From a virus: DNA of 25,920 nucleotides. The stretch covers positions 1 through 25,920 of the IMG/VR virus record IMGVR_UViG_3300033144_000281. One strand, 5' to 3'. The first letter of the stretch is position 1. Every line of letters starts with the position of its first letter. The translations under genes were made by a program, and so were the position numbers. Shown one piece after another: positions 9,113-18,761 of the stretch. Below the pieces are notes generated by a model. That model searched no databases and was not told where the DNA came from. It saw only the letters and a program-made list of their open reading frames with translations.

Positions 9113-9778
9113 TTATATTTTACCTCCTAAGCCTCCTACTATTCCAGCCACAGATCCAATAGCTCCAGTTATTGCCCCAGTTTCATCTCTTCTTGCTTGA
9201 GCTTCTTGACCTCTTAAGGCTGCTATTTGATTAGCAACTCTATCAAGTTGAGTTGTTTCTCTAATCTCTCTTTGTTGAAACTGGAATAAATCTCCTTGTA
9301 CATCAGCTTGTTGTATTCTTTGCGCTTCAGCCATTTGCTCGCTTTGAAGTCTTTGTTCTCCAGCTGCTCTTTGTTGTTCATTTGAAACTTCTTGTCTTTC
9401 TATATCTGCAGCAATACCTTTTTTAGCTTGTAATGCAGCTTGAGCTAAAGCGGTTGCTCCACCGGCACTAGCACCAGTTGCTCTTAATGTATCTAATGTA
9501 TTAGCTAAAGCTTGATCTGTTTGTTCCATTTTAATTTCCGTAGCTTGTGTTGCTACACTTAAATTAGCAAATGGATTAGAAAGCATATTACTAAGATCAG
9601 TAACACTTGCGTATGGATTTATTATTTCTTGACGGTTATCTTCAAGCTGCTTTAATTTTCTCTCTAAAGCTCTAGCTTGTCTAGCTTTTCTTCTAGCTTC
9701 TTTTCGAGCTCTACTAGCTCCAAAAATACCACCGCCGATACTTACTGCTGCGCCAATTCCGGCTGCTACTACACTCAT
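9113..9778 (-). CDS. Gly-rich/coiled-coil internal virion protein (ejection-type)
   Basis: 221 residues. The N-terminus (1-21) is a Gly/Ala/Ile-rich hydrophobic stretch, followed by a strongly basic segment (about 22-45, RARKEARRKARQ). The centre (about 85-195) is Gln/Ala/Glu-rich with few hydrophobic breaks and should form long helices or coiled coil. The C-terminus (about 200-221) is again Gly-rich and hydrophobic (GSVAGIVGGLGGKI). Two hydrophobic ends around a helical core are typical of small internal virion proteins that help form a channel during DNA ejection, for example the role played by T7 gp14. No homology to gp14 is claimed; the assignment rests on composition and on position between tail genes and the giant protein. 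It lies 4 bases after the cupin-like gene. Confidence 0.7.
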   Translation of the reverse strand: MSVVAAGIGAAVSIGGGIFGASRARKEARRKARQARALERKLKQLEDNRQEIINPYASVTDLSNMLSNPFANLSVATQATEIKMEQTDQALANTLDTLRATGASAGGATALAQAALQAKKGIAADIERQEVSNEQQRAAGEQRLQSEQMAEAQRIQQADVQGDLFQFQQREIRETTQLDRVANQIAALRGQEAQARRDETGAITGAIGSVAGIVGGLGGKI

Positions 9779-9782
9779 ATTG

Positions 9783-10301
9783 TTAATTATTTAGTTTTAA
9801 TTGTTTTTTCATATTTTCAACACTAATATCTGGATCATTAAAATCCTTAGCTATCACATCTTCTAAAACATCTTCTGGTATTTTTTTATCTGTTGCGTGA
9901 ACAGTTATCCAAACAGTGTCTTCATGCATGTAAATTAATCTTTTTGTTCCTGGTTTTGTTATTCCATTGTAAGGTGCTTTTATTCTTTTTATACCTTCTT
10001 CTGTTAAGACAGATATATCACCTTTTTGTACAAAATAAGGATGTTCTATTTTGTGTATACCAGTAGAGACTATTTGACCTTTAGGCATAAATATTTCTCT
10101 AATATATAATCCATCAGCAAAAGTATGCTTTAGTGGATTTATTGTGTTAACAATTTCATTTCTACCAGCTTCTTTAGGATCACCATAAGATCCCGGTAAA
10201 TTTAAAAGCTGTTCTTCAAAATCTATTATTAACTCTCTAAAACGTTCTATGTGTTCTAGTTGTTCTAAAGTGTACTCTTGTTTTACTAAGGAATTACTCA
10301 T
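9783..10301 (-). CDS. Cupin-like phage protein
   Basis: 172 residues. After a helical N-terminus (about 10-35) there is a compact beta-rich core. At 79-98 it reads STGIHKIEHPYFVQKGDISV, matching the spacing of a cupin first motif with H83, E86 and H87 as possible metal ligands and a Gly turn at G94. A second motif follows at about 116-135 (KPGTKRLIYMHEDTVWITVH), with H126 and H135. Single-domain cupin-like proteins of this form are common in the structural modules of aquatic phages, but their role is unknown to me. It could be a small virion decoration or assembly protein, or a metal-dependent enzyme. It sits between the 620-aa tail gene and the coiled-coil gene and is part of the same operon. 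Confidence 0.65.
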   Translation of the reverse strand: MSNSLVKQEYTLEQLEHIERFRELIIDFEEQLLNLPGSYGDPKEAGRNEIVNTINPLKHTFADGLYIREIFMPKGQIVSTGIHKIEHPYFVQKGDISVLTEEGIKRIKAPYNGITKPGTKRLIYMHEDTVWITVHATDKKIPEDVLEDVIAKDFNDPDISVENMKKQLKLNN

Positions 10302-10311
10302 TTAATTTAAT

Positions 10312-12174
10312 TTAATATCCGTTGTTCATCACAAAATCTGATGAAACTAAAAATAATTGTTTTTCTCCTCCAACATCTGTTACATCATCTGTAGAAAAAG
10401 TAGCAGTAGTATAATAACCTTTTAAACCACTCATTGAGTCTCCAAATATAACTTCACCTGCTCTAGGTGTACTATTGTTTACGATATTAGAAACATAGTA
10501 ATTTTCTTTTCTTGAAAAACCTATTCTTTGTTTGTCGTATGCTGGGTAATCTGTACCAAACGTACTAAAATAATTAGCTCTACTAGTAACACTAGCAAAA
10601 TTTATAACTGCATCTAAAACAAAAGGAGTAGAATTATTTACAAATATAACTCTTATACCTTCAAAAGTTATAGTACTACCTACATTTACTTGTATGTTTT
10701 GGCTAACAACTAAAGCTCCAGTAACAGCATTGTAAGATGTAACTGTTGTTCCTTGTGGTATACCTCCCCCTGATATTACAACACCAGCTGGTATAACATA
10801 TGGAACACCTGTTAATGTAATTGTATTGTTTACAGACTGAGTACTCGCAAAACCTACAACTTGTGTTTGGTTAGTTACAGTAGTATTGGCTGGAACAACT
10901 ATAGCTGCACTATCAACAGAAGATCCAATTGGTATATCAATGTTAGAATATATAGTTACACTTGTTCCTGTTACAGTCTGTGCGCATGTTGCAGTCGAAG
11001 ATGTCTGTATATATTCTCCTCCATAATAACTTCTAATAAGACTTGATTCATCAACATTTGATATAGTTATTACGTTTGGTTGGTAATCTCTTCCTGTTGA
11101 ATCAGAGAATAATGATTTAAGCATCCAACCGTTACTACCTTCGTAACCTATAGTTTTAAATGTTTTAGAGTTATCTGGCGCAGCGTTAAATATAACTGTA
11201 ACTTCACTAGCTGTTTCTTCGCCATAAAAACTACCTCTATTAACAGATGTAGAATAATGCTGATATATCCCTCCGCTTTTAATAGTATATAACTTGTTTT
11301 TTAAACTAAAAACTTGTTCTGGTGTATAACTAAAAAAGCTAACCCAACCTTGTGACTGCTCATCGTATGAAACAGTTGTAAATCCTTTTTTAAGAACAGG
11401 TGAATCTATAGCTACTTGAGTTGAAACAACATATTGATCATTATGTATATCATAACCACCAATAACTCTACCGTTGTTACCTATTACATCAAGCTCGTCT
11501 CTAAAATAATCTCTCATACCTAGTGCAGATATTTCAGATATATTACCTCCACTTAGTTTTAGTATAGCATTATTATTTTTATCAGAAAAATATTTATTAT
11601 AACCATATACAGCAAAACTTTCAGGATTTTTACTTATACCGTATTCACCGCCAAAAGGTTGTATTGTTCCTATAACTAAATTACTAGAAGTAACAGCACC
11701 TCCACCTTCAGCACTATATATAGCGTCTTTATCTATTAAAGCTCTACTAACTTTATCTTCTTGAAATATAATTAAATTTGTATCTTCAGCATAAAGTTTT
11801 TGTATAGAAGCATTTGCAGGATCAGCTGTTTTTGTTATATCTTCACCAACAGAAAATACATTAGTTTGATTTATACCTGTTCTTGAGTTAAATATACCTG
11901 AATATATTAAAGAACTTAATCTGTAAGAACCACTATTATTTTCATCTACTATATAAGCTTTTACACCAAAATCAACAGTGGTATTATTATAACCACCTCT
12001 AATTCTAGATTCTTCAATATTCCAATTATTATTACCAGTTATACCTGTTACTACAGGGTAACCACCTCTATCATTGGGTATACCAAAAGAACCATTCCAT
12101 ATAGGTTCTTCGTCATTGTTAGTCTTTTTAAGAATAAAAGTATTAAAATATTTAACTTCTACTGATGCAGCCAT
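10312..12174 (-). CDS. Tail structural protein (beta-rich, probable tail hub/needle component)
   Basis: 620 residues, rich in Ser, Thr, Asn, Gly, Tyr and Val, with almost no predicted helix. The N-terminal half has repeated short strands with a blade-like rhythm (NLIIFQEDKVSRALID, AVYGYNKYFSDKNNNAILKL, QYVVSTQ, QGWVSFFSYTPEQ), suggesting a beta-propeller-like body as in tail tube and stabilisation proteins. From about 408 to 507 it carries two copies of a small beta module ending in phrases such as VVISGGGIPQGTTVTSYN, which recurs in the adjacent 1770-aa protein. The C-terminus returns to Tyr/Phe-rich strands. It follows the 1770-aa gene by 35 bases. A tail role is inferred from composition, the shared module and location. 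Alternatives are a receptor-binding or fibre-attachment protein. Confidence 0.65.
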   Translation of the reverse strand: MAASVEVKYFNTFILKKTNNDEEPIWNGSFGIPNDRGGYPVVTGITGNNNWNIEESRIRGGYNNTTVDFGVKAYIVDENNSGSYRLSSLIYSGIFNSRTGINQTNVFSVGEDITKTADPANASIQKLYAEDTNLIIFQEDKVSRALIDKDAIYSAEGGGAVTSSNLVIGTIQPFGGEYGISKNPESFAVYGYNKYFSDKNNNAILKLSGGNISEISALGMRDYFRDELDVIGNNGRVIGGYDIHNDQYVVSTQVAIDSPVLKKGFTTVSYDEQSQGWVSFFSYTPEQVFSLKNKLYTIKSGGIYQHYSTSVNRGSFYGEETASEVTVIFNAAPDNSKTFKTIGYEGSNGWMLKSLFSDSTGRDYQPNVITISNVDESSLIRSYYGGEYIQTSSTATCAQTVTGTSVTIYSNIDIPIGSSVDSAAIVVPANTTVTNQTQVVGFASTQSVNNTITLTGVPYVIPAGVVISGGGIPQGTTVTSYNAVTGALVVSQNIQVNVGSTITFEGIRVIFVNNSTPFVLDAVINFASVTSRANYFSTFGTDYPAYDKQRIGFSRKENYYVSNIVNNSTPRAGEVIFGDSMSGLKGYYTTATFSTDDVTDVGGEKQLFLVSSDFVMNNGY

Positions 12175-12209
12175 ATTTAATTATTACTTATTTTTTATAT
12201 AAATTACAC

Positions 12210-15200
12210 TTAAGGTTGATACGTAAATGTAAACGTACTTGGAGATGGTTCTATAGGTGTAGTAGTTCCGTGACCTGCTTCTAAAGTCCAGCTGAATGCG
12301 TATGGACCTCCGCCTTGTACAAAACAATCACTTCCGCATAAACCATCTTCAGGTGATCCACCACTAGCAACTATTTGAGTTAATAAACCATAAAATGGAT
12401 AAGAAGGTGGATTAAGTTGGTCAGTAAGTCTAATATTAGGACCAATCCAACCACAACTATTAGGTATAGTTGCATTGACAACTATGTTATTTCCTGAGTT
12501 ATTAGACAATAAATCAGTCCAACTCGGAAACTGACCAGCACCGTTTGCGTTAGCTATATAAGCGTAATAACCACTAGATCCATCTCCAAATAACCAGTCA
12601 CCTCCAGGGTTATTTAAAAACAATGTTATAACTCTAAATGTTTCACAAACACCTGTGTAACCACCTGGTGTACAATTACTGCTATAGCAAGCTTCTAGTT
12701 TCCATTGCTGAACTTGACTTACATTTAGTCCCATGTTTACTAAAACAGAACAATCTACAAAATCAGTAGGATCAGAAACTCTATAGTTTATAGTATAAAC
12801 ATCTGCCGGCATATTTGGATTCTGATAATCTTGATTTATTAAAGGTATTGTAGCTTGCCTAGCTGAGTTAAAACTTTGATTAGCTTGATCTAAAGCAAAA
12901 TGATCAACAGTTTGCCCATTACTATTGGTTTGAGATGTTATTTCAAAAGTTAAATCTCTATAAGAATTATTGTTTCCTGGTGCTAGAGTAGTGCTTTTCC
13001 AACCAGCTCCATTAACAGCTTTTAATAAACCTAAATCTCTTATTTCTGTAGGCTGGACACCTTGATTATCACCAACTGCTAACAAATAAGGGTAAATAGT
13101 AGGAGTAGGACAGGTATCCCATAAAACAGAGTCTAAAACATTTATAACAGTACCACTTGCTACTGTTGAATTATTATTAACTTCTAAATTAGCAGGTGCT
13201 CTTAATTGTATACCACCACCACTATTAGAAGCAGAAGATAAATAATTTATAGCTTTGTTCCAAGTACACTCTATATTTCCATTTCCAAGCGTTTGTTTAG
13301 ATACTAAATATGTACCAGAAGGTATATATAAAGTAGTGTTTGGGTTTTGATATTGATTTAAATAGGAATTAATCTCATGCCCAACTATTAAAAGCGAGTC
13401 TTCCCATGCAAAGTGCTCTGATGTTGTTGATTGAAAAACAGTGTTTACCATAGGTAAAGGATTACTAAAATCGCCAGGAATAGTAAAAGTAGTACCTGTA
13501 GCTACAGTATTTAAAGGAACACCAACTCCTTCCACAGTATCATTTACAGCTATAGAAGTAGAAGATTCACTAGCGTCGTAAACTTTTATATTATTTGTAG
13601 TACCTGGAATTAAAACTTTCATAGACGCTCCACTACCTGTTGGAATATGTGGTGCTACGTTTCCTAGTGCAGATGTAAAGCTTTGACTAAAAGGTAAACC
13701 ATTTACAACTGCAGAAAAAGTAAAAGTAAACGTTCTTAGTTCAGGATCATCACCATACCAAATAGAGTTTGTCTGTGTAAAACCTAAATCACCTATAAAT
13801 CCAGAATCTATAGTTACATTAAATTGATTAGTGTTATTTCCTGTTTCTGTAAAAGCAAAGCATGGTCCCTGATCATAAGCAGTTTGCACATCTGTTCCAT
13901 AACCATCTACAACGCTATCTAAAGATAAAGCTTCGTCTATATCTGAGTTAGGTATTTGAACACCAAAGTTATTAACTAAATAAACAGGTCCAGTTAATAT
14001 ACTAGGTTTTGTTTGCCCAAAACCAAAAGTTAAACTTTCTAAGAAAGGAGAATCATTCCATTGATTTAATCCTGCAGCACCTAATCCACCTGTATTTTCA
14101 TTTAGAATAATATCGTTTATACTTTTTACTAATCCAGTAGTAGAAGTTTCCCAGAATATGTCTAATAAACTTTCAACTGGTTCTGTTTCATAAACAGCTA
14201 AATGTTGTATACCAGGATTTGCTGCGCTATATATATTAACTAAATCACCTATAGACGCATCAACAGCTTCGCTTACTACTATTTGAGCAGGTGTTGTAAA
14301 GTTAAGAGTGTCATTTGCTCCTATATCTACAGGATTATTAAGTTCTAAAATAACGTTAGGTGTAGCACTTGTTTTATTTAATACTATTGTACCTGCTGGT
14401 ATTGTAGGCGTACCACTACCTGTTGTTACCATCATTCCTACAGTGATATTACCTATTAAACCACCACCTGGCGCTACTGTTATTTCTGTACCTGAAGCTG
14501 CACCAGCCATAACTACACCTTGTGGACCTTGTGATGTCCCAGTAAAACTAACTAAAGTTAAATCACTTGGAAAACCAGGACCTTGAACTATATCTCCCGC
14601 TACTATAGTACCAGTTGTTCCACTAACATTATTTAGCCTTATAGTACTTGATGAACCACCTATTGATACTATACCACTTACAGCAGAAAAGTTAACATTA
14701 GATAATTGACCTATTTTATTAGCAGTGTTTATTCTTGCTATATAAGGATTTGAATCTAATGAATAAAATTGAGGAAAAAAGTTAGGTTGAGGTGGAGCTT
14801 GTGGATCGTAATCAAATAAATCTCTTACAGTTGAAACTGTTGAAGCAAAATCAGAAGTTCTGCCTGGGTAATACTGCTCGTTACTTAAACCTAAGTTTGT
14901 AGATCCTACAGAAACACTTGTTGCAGAGTTTTGAACTCTACCATAAAGTCTAACTGATGATCTAAATTGATCTTGTTGTGGACCAACTTCTACTAAATCT
15001 CTTGGTACTTTATTTATATTATCACTTATTAAAACAGTGTGTGATGTTTCGCCAACTTCTAATGTTTGATCACTAGGGTATGACGCCATTATACCAGGTA
15101 AATACACATTGTAGTAATCTTGCTCTGTTTGCTTTACAACTACTTTAAAACTATACCAACCTAATGGATTATAGTTTGCACTAGTTGGATCACCATTGTA

Positions 15201-17522
15201 AACTCCAGGCAAAGCTAATTGAGCATCTTTTTGTTCACCTATAACGTTATTAAATAAAACTTTTATAGAGTTTCCAGGCCAACTATCATTATCTATGTTT
15301 TCATCATTATAAGGTGAATAAGCAGTATCACCTTTAAAGCTTGCTCCATTTGGAAGCGTTATGCTTGTTTTATTATTTGATAAAATAGTACCTGACTGTC
15401 TACCATATCTATCAGATAAAACTATTCCAATTTGATAGTTTCTATTTGTTTTTACACTAGAGTTTGGATACTCTATTTTACTAGTTGTTTTTTGTATATC
15501 ACTACCAGGAACTAATAATACTATTTGTAAATTAGCTATTATAGCTGTCGTTGGAGTGTCTATTGTAATTGTTTGATTGTTTACGTTTGTTACTAAAGTA
15601 CCTTCTGGAACTCCATCACATATAACTATCATACCAACAAAAATTGTATTTTTTAAATTAGTTAAAGTTATTTGCGTAGATCCAGCTGCAATAGGTCCAA
15701 CAGCGTCTCCTTCTGCTTCTAATATATTAAAATCTGATTTAGTTGTAATAGCTGTTTGATAATCTATAAAATCAGGTGCAGTGTGCTTGTTTAAGAAATT
15801 ACCATATATAACTCTGTTTCCAGAAACTTCTTGAGCCAAAGCTCTTACTGGTACTTTATCGTAAACTCTTATTAAATCTTTTTCAGGTAATGTTTTAAAA
15901 GGTTTTTGAGACTGATAATCATATGTAAAATATTCAGGTTCTCCTATTGTTAATTCTACATTATCAGCTAAAGAAACTTGTGAACTTAAAGTTATTGTAC
16001 CAGCAGTACTAGGATTTACATTTGGATTATCAGGTTGATAACTATCTACTGTCACATCTGTGGTTATACCAAAGCCAGTCACATAACTACCTACCTGTAT
16101 ACCTCCTTTTACGTTGTCTACAACTACAGTATTGCTATTTGTAGTAGCTCCTTTAACATTACAATTAGCTGATTGATTAAATATTTCTTGCTCTTCTATT
16201 GTATCAATAACTTTTACAGTTGTTTGATCAGATTCTCTATACAATATATCAACAGCGTCTAATAGAAGTTTGTCTTTTAATTCATAGTTTTTAAAAGGTA
16301 ATGGTATTCTTAATTGTATTTTATCAACTTTATTTTCAACAAAAGAAACTATAGTACTTCTGTAAGATTCTGATTGATCGTCTAATTCAGGCATTCCTCT
16401 TGCATCGTCTTTTACATACATGAAATAACCATCTTGTCTAGGTATAAAAGCAGACTGTGTAAATGTAGAGAATAAAGAATATTCATCATCTACAAACTTG
16501 AATCTATATGCAAACCTTACAAACTTATCTTCTAAATAAGTATCATCACCTGCAAAATCTTTTTCATAATATTTATTATAGTTAAAAACTATCTCTGTGC
16601 CAGAAGCTAATGTTGTAGGTATAGTTGCACCTAATATATTAACTGTCCATAAAGCTGGATTATTACCAGCTGGTGCAGCATAAACTACAGTGTTAACATA
16701 TGCTGATGTTATTGGAATTATATCACCTGAAGCGTTTATATATGATATATTTGCACCAACATCATAAGGATCAGGTGTCTGAGCTTGAGCTATATATCCT
16801 TTTAAATTTTTAACCACAATACTAGTTGCTCCTGATCCAGCTTGAGCATTTAGTTTTGCACTACCACCGTTAGGATAAAACTTACTAGTAACATCCTTCA
16901 TAGTTGTTTCATATTGAGTTGTAGCTGCTGTAGATTCTTTGCTTTCAGCATATAACTCTATTGCGTTATGAGGATTATATTTAGCTACAGATATTTGGTC
17001 TTCTGTTGTGTAGTAAGTTGGATTTAAAATGTTTGTTGGATTAGCTAAATCTACATTTATTTTTCTAGGTTGATTTCTATTATCTGTCCAAAATAATAAA
17101 TTTTCAACTATATTAACGCCGTATATAGGATGTGTTTGTGAAAAATTTAAAAAAGGACCTTCAACTAGTGTAGTTAAATCTCCAGAGGAACTATTATATC
17201 TTAATACAAAGTTTTTCTTATTCTTGTTGTACGTAAGTTGTGTTGGCTTAGGATCTAAATAATTTGTAAAAAATAAATACATATTACTGTTAGAATCGTC
17301 TTCAACATGTCCTATACAATATAAGTCATTAACATTTGTGTGTGTTGCTACATTAGAAACTAAAGTATTACCTAAAACATTTTCTAAAGATCCTACGCTT
17401 TCACCTTCAGATTTACTAACTTGTACATTTAAAGCATTTCTGTATTCATTGTTAGCAATAATACGAGCATCCAAGTCTTTATTCATCTTGGATTTTATAA
17501 AAGTATTTTTAACTTTTGCCAT
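12210..17522 (-). CDS. Very large tail protein (probable tail hub with inserted beta modules)
   Basis: 1770 residues in one uninterrupted frame. The first roughly 400 residues have the rhythm of a tail hub or stabilisation protein: DARIIANNEYRNALNVQVSK near the N-terminus, then strand repeats such as NLLFWTDNRNQPRKINVD. Small beta modules with a G-x-x-V-x-G-x-G-(I/V)-P-x-x-T-x-V pattern appear at about 473, 628, 973, 1026 and 1325. The middle and C-terminal parts are Ser/Thr/Asn/Gly/Pro-rich, as expected for an extended virion appendage. At least eight cysteines cluster in the last roughly 300 residues (for example EACYSSNC and GLCGSDC) against four in the first 1240. No protease or lysin motif was seen. 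Upstream connector genes place it at the tail. Tail hub is the best guess; a tail fibre or adhesin is possible for the C-terminal part. Confidence 0.7.
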   Translation of the reverse strand: MAKVKNTFIKSKMNKDLDARIIANNEYRNALNVQVSKSEGESVGSLENVLGNTLVSNVATHTNVNDLYCIGHVEDDSNSNMYLFFTNYLDPKPTQLTYNKNKKNFVLRYNSSSGDLTTLVEGPFLNFSQTHPIYGVNIVENLLFWTDNRNQPRKINVDLANPTNILNPTYYTTEDQISVAKYNPHNAIELYAESKESTAATTQYETTMKDVTSKFYPNGGSAKLNAQAGSGATSIVVKNLKGYIAQAQTPDPYDVGANISYINASGDIIPITSAYVNTVVYAAPAGNNPALWTVNILGATIPTTLASGTEIVFNYNKYYEKDFAGDDTYLEDKFVRFAYRFKFVDDEYSLFSTFTQSAFIPRQDGYFMYVKDDARGMPELDDQSESYRSTIVSFVENKVDKIQLRIPLPFKNYELKDKLLLDAVDILYRESDQTTVKVIDTIEEQEIFNQSANCNVKGATTNSNTVVVDNVKGGIQVGSYVTGFGITTDVTVDSYQPDNPNVNPSTAGTITLSSQVSLADNVELTIGEPEYFTYDYQSQKPFKTLPEKDLIRVYDKVPVRALAQEVSGNRVIYGNFLNKHTAPDFIDYQTAITTKSDFNILEAEGDAVGPIAAGSTQITLTNLKNTIFVGMIVICDGVPEGTLVTNVNNQTITIDTPTTAIIANLQIVLLVPGSDIQKTTSKIEYPNSSVKTNRNYQIGIVLSDRYGRQSGTILSNNKTSITLPNGASFKGDTAYSPYNDENIDNDSWPGNSIKVLFNNVIGEQKDAQLALPGVYNGDPTSANYNPLGWYSFKVVVKQTEQDYYNVYLPGIMASYPSDQTLEVGETSHTVLISDNINKVPRDLVEVGPQQDQFRSSVRLYGRVQNSATSVSVGSTNLGLSNEQYYPGRTSDFASTVSTVRDLFDYDPQAPPQPNFFPQFYSLDSNPYIARINTANKIGQLSNVNFSAVSGIVSIGGSSSTIRLNNVSGTTGTIVAGDIVQGPGFPSDLTLVSFTGTSQGPQGVVMAGAASGTEITVAPGGGLIGNITVGMMVTTGSGTPTIPAGTIVLNKTSATPNVILELNNPVDIGANDTLNFTTPAQIVVSEAVDASIGDLVNIYSAANPGIQHLAVYETEPVESLLDIFWETSTTGLVKSINDIILNENTGGLGAAGLNQWNDSPFLESLTFGFGQTKPSILTGPVYLVNNFGVQIPNSDIDEALSLDSVVDGYGTDVQTAYDQGPCFAFTETGNNTNQFNVTIDSGFIGDLGFTQTNSIWYGDDPELRTFTFTFSAVVNGLPFSQSFTSALGNVAPHIPTGSGASMKVLIPGTTNNIKVYDASESSTSIAVNDTVEGVGVPLNTVATGTTFTIPGDFSNPLPMVNTVFQSTTSEHFAWEDSLLIVGHEINSYLNQYQNPNTTLYIPSGTYLVSKQTLGNGNIECTWNKAINYLSSASNSGGGIQLRAPANLEVNNNSTVASGTVINVLDSVLWDTCPTPTIYPYLLAVGDNQGVQPTEIRDLGLLKAVNGAGWKSTTLAPGNNNSYRDLTFEITSQTNSNGQTVDHFALDQANQSFNSARQATIPLINQDYQNPNMPADVYTINYRVSDPTDFVDCSVLVNMGLNVSQVQQWKLEACYSSNCTPGGYTGVCETFRVITLFLNNPGGDWLFGDGSSGYYAYIANANGAGQFPSWTDLLSNNSGNNIVVNATIPNSCGWIGPNIRLTDQLNPPSYPFYGLLTQIVASGGSPEDGLCGSDCFVQGGGPYAFSWTLEAGHGTTTPIEPSPSTFTFTYQP

Positions 17523-17528
17523 TAAATT

Positions 17529-18755
17529 TTAGTGTTTTATCCATTTAGACTTACCACGCATAACTTGTACTATTTCTTCAAGTTTAATATTAGAAAGTCT
17601 TATTTTTGCATTTCTTAATGCTGCTCTTCTATCTTTTTTAAATCTAGCTATTACACCTTCAGAAACATTAGCTCTACCAGCTAATAAGTTATATGATATA
17701 CTCATGTACATTGCTTCTTCAGCTAATTTAGGTACTCTAGTATCTAAATCATAAGCTAAACCGTCAGATATATATTCTATTACAATTAATCTATCTCTTA
17801 AATTACTAGAAAAAGTAAATAAACCGTCTCTTTCATTTATACCAAACCAACCGTTAGATTGTGATGTTTGAGGATCTAAACCATATATTCTACCCCAGTC
17901 CCATGGTCCTGAACCCCACCAGTCATCAGAATATAAATCATAAGTAAAATTATCTAATTGATTAAATATTTCATTATTTATAATTCTATCATCTGCTTCT
18001 CTCCATCTTTCTACTGTTAATGATGTACCTTCTAAGTTTTCACCAAAGTTATCTTGAGTTGGTATTCCTTTATCATCTTGTAATAATTTACTATAAGGAT
18101 TTGTAGTTAAGTTATTGTTAGGATATATTGGGTGTTTTACACCATATCGATCTATCCATGATAGAGCAACATAGTTCACATAGTCTTGAGGTATTACTAA
18201 CTGTAAGTTTTCAGGTATTGTTAATTCTTGTGATTTAATACTTTTTAAGGTATCATAACTAAACTCTTGTAAAGATCTTTTAGCAAAGAAAACTACGTCA
18301 GATTTTTTAGCGTTTTGTATTATTTTACCATCACCAACATAACCAACCATATAGTTATCTACAATATCACCTAATTTAAGGTATTGATATGTTCCATAGT
18401 TTTCTTCAACAGCGTCACCTACAGCTTCTTCAGCTGGCGTATTTCCATATTTACCACCATCTAGTTTTTTAAGCTGAACAACAATATACAGATTTGCAGC
18501 TGGATTAGCCGCAAAAGTTATAGCATTATTAACTACAGAATACTCTAAAACATATTCACTCCAACTACCTGGAAAACCAGTTGTGCTAGTATATATTTTA
18601 AAATTATTTAAAGCATAATCTGTACTTGAAGGATTCCAGTTACCAAAAACTAAATCTGTATCAAAAGTAGTTGTTATGGTTAAAGCATTTCCAGTACCTC
18701 TAAAGCCTTGTGCGCCTTGATAATATTGTTGATTTGTTTCAGTTACTAATGCCAT
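17529..18755 (-). CDS. Head-tail connector/tail ring protein
   Basis: 408 residues. The N-terminal domain (1-100) is beta-rich (NQQYYQGAQGFRGTGNALTI). A second block (about 165-215) contains QEFSYDTLKSIKSQELTIP and YVNYVALSWIDRYGVKHPIY. The C-terminal block is helical and basic and ends in VQVMRGKSKWIKH. This architecture is very familiar from uncultured marine phage structural modules, always near the capsid and tail hub genes. A role as the tail ring (tubular) protein below the portal is inferred from position, comparable to T7 gp11 in role but not shown to be homologous. It is spaced 6 bases from both neighbours, so it belongs to a tightly packed operon with the 253-aa and 1770-aa genes. 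No lesions were seen. Confidence 0.7.
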   Translation of the reverse strand: MALVTETNQQYYQGAQGFRGTGNALTITTTFDTDLVFGNWNPSSTDYALNNFKIYTSTTGFPGSWSEYVLEYSVVNNAITFAANPAANLYIVVQLKKLDGGKYGNTPAEEAVGDAVEENYGTYQYLKLGDIVDNYMVGYVGDGKIIQNAKKSDVVFFAKRSLQEFSYDTLKSIKSQELTIPENLQLVIPQDYVNYVALSWIDRYGVKHPIYPNNNLTTNPYSKLLQDDKGIPTQDNFGENLEGTSLTVERWREADDRIINNEIFNQLDNFTYDLYSDDWWGSGPWDWGRIYGLDPQTSQSNGWFGINERDGLFTFSSNLRDRLIVIEYISDGLAYDLDTRVPKLAEEAMYMSISYNLLAGRANVSEGVIARFKKDRRAALRNAKIRLSNIKLEEIVQVMRGKSKWIKH

Positions 18756-18761
18756 TTGTTA

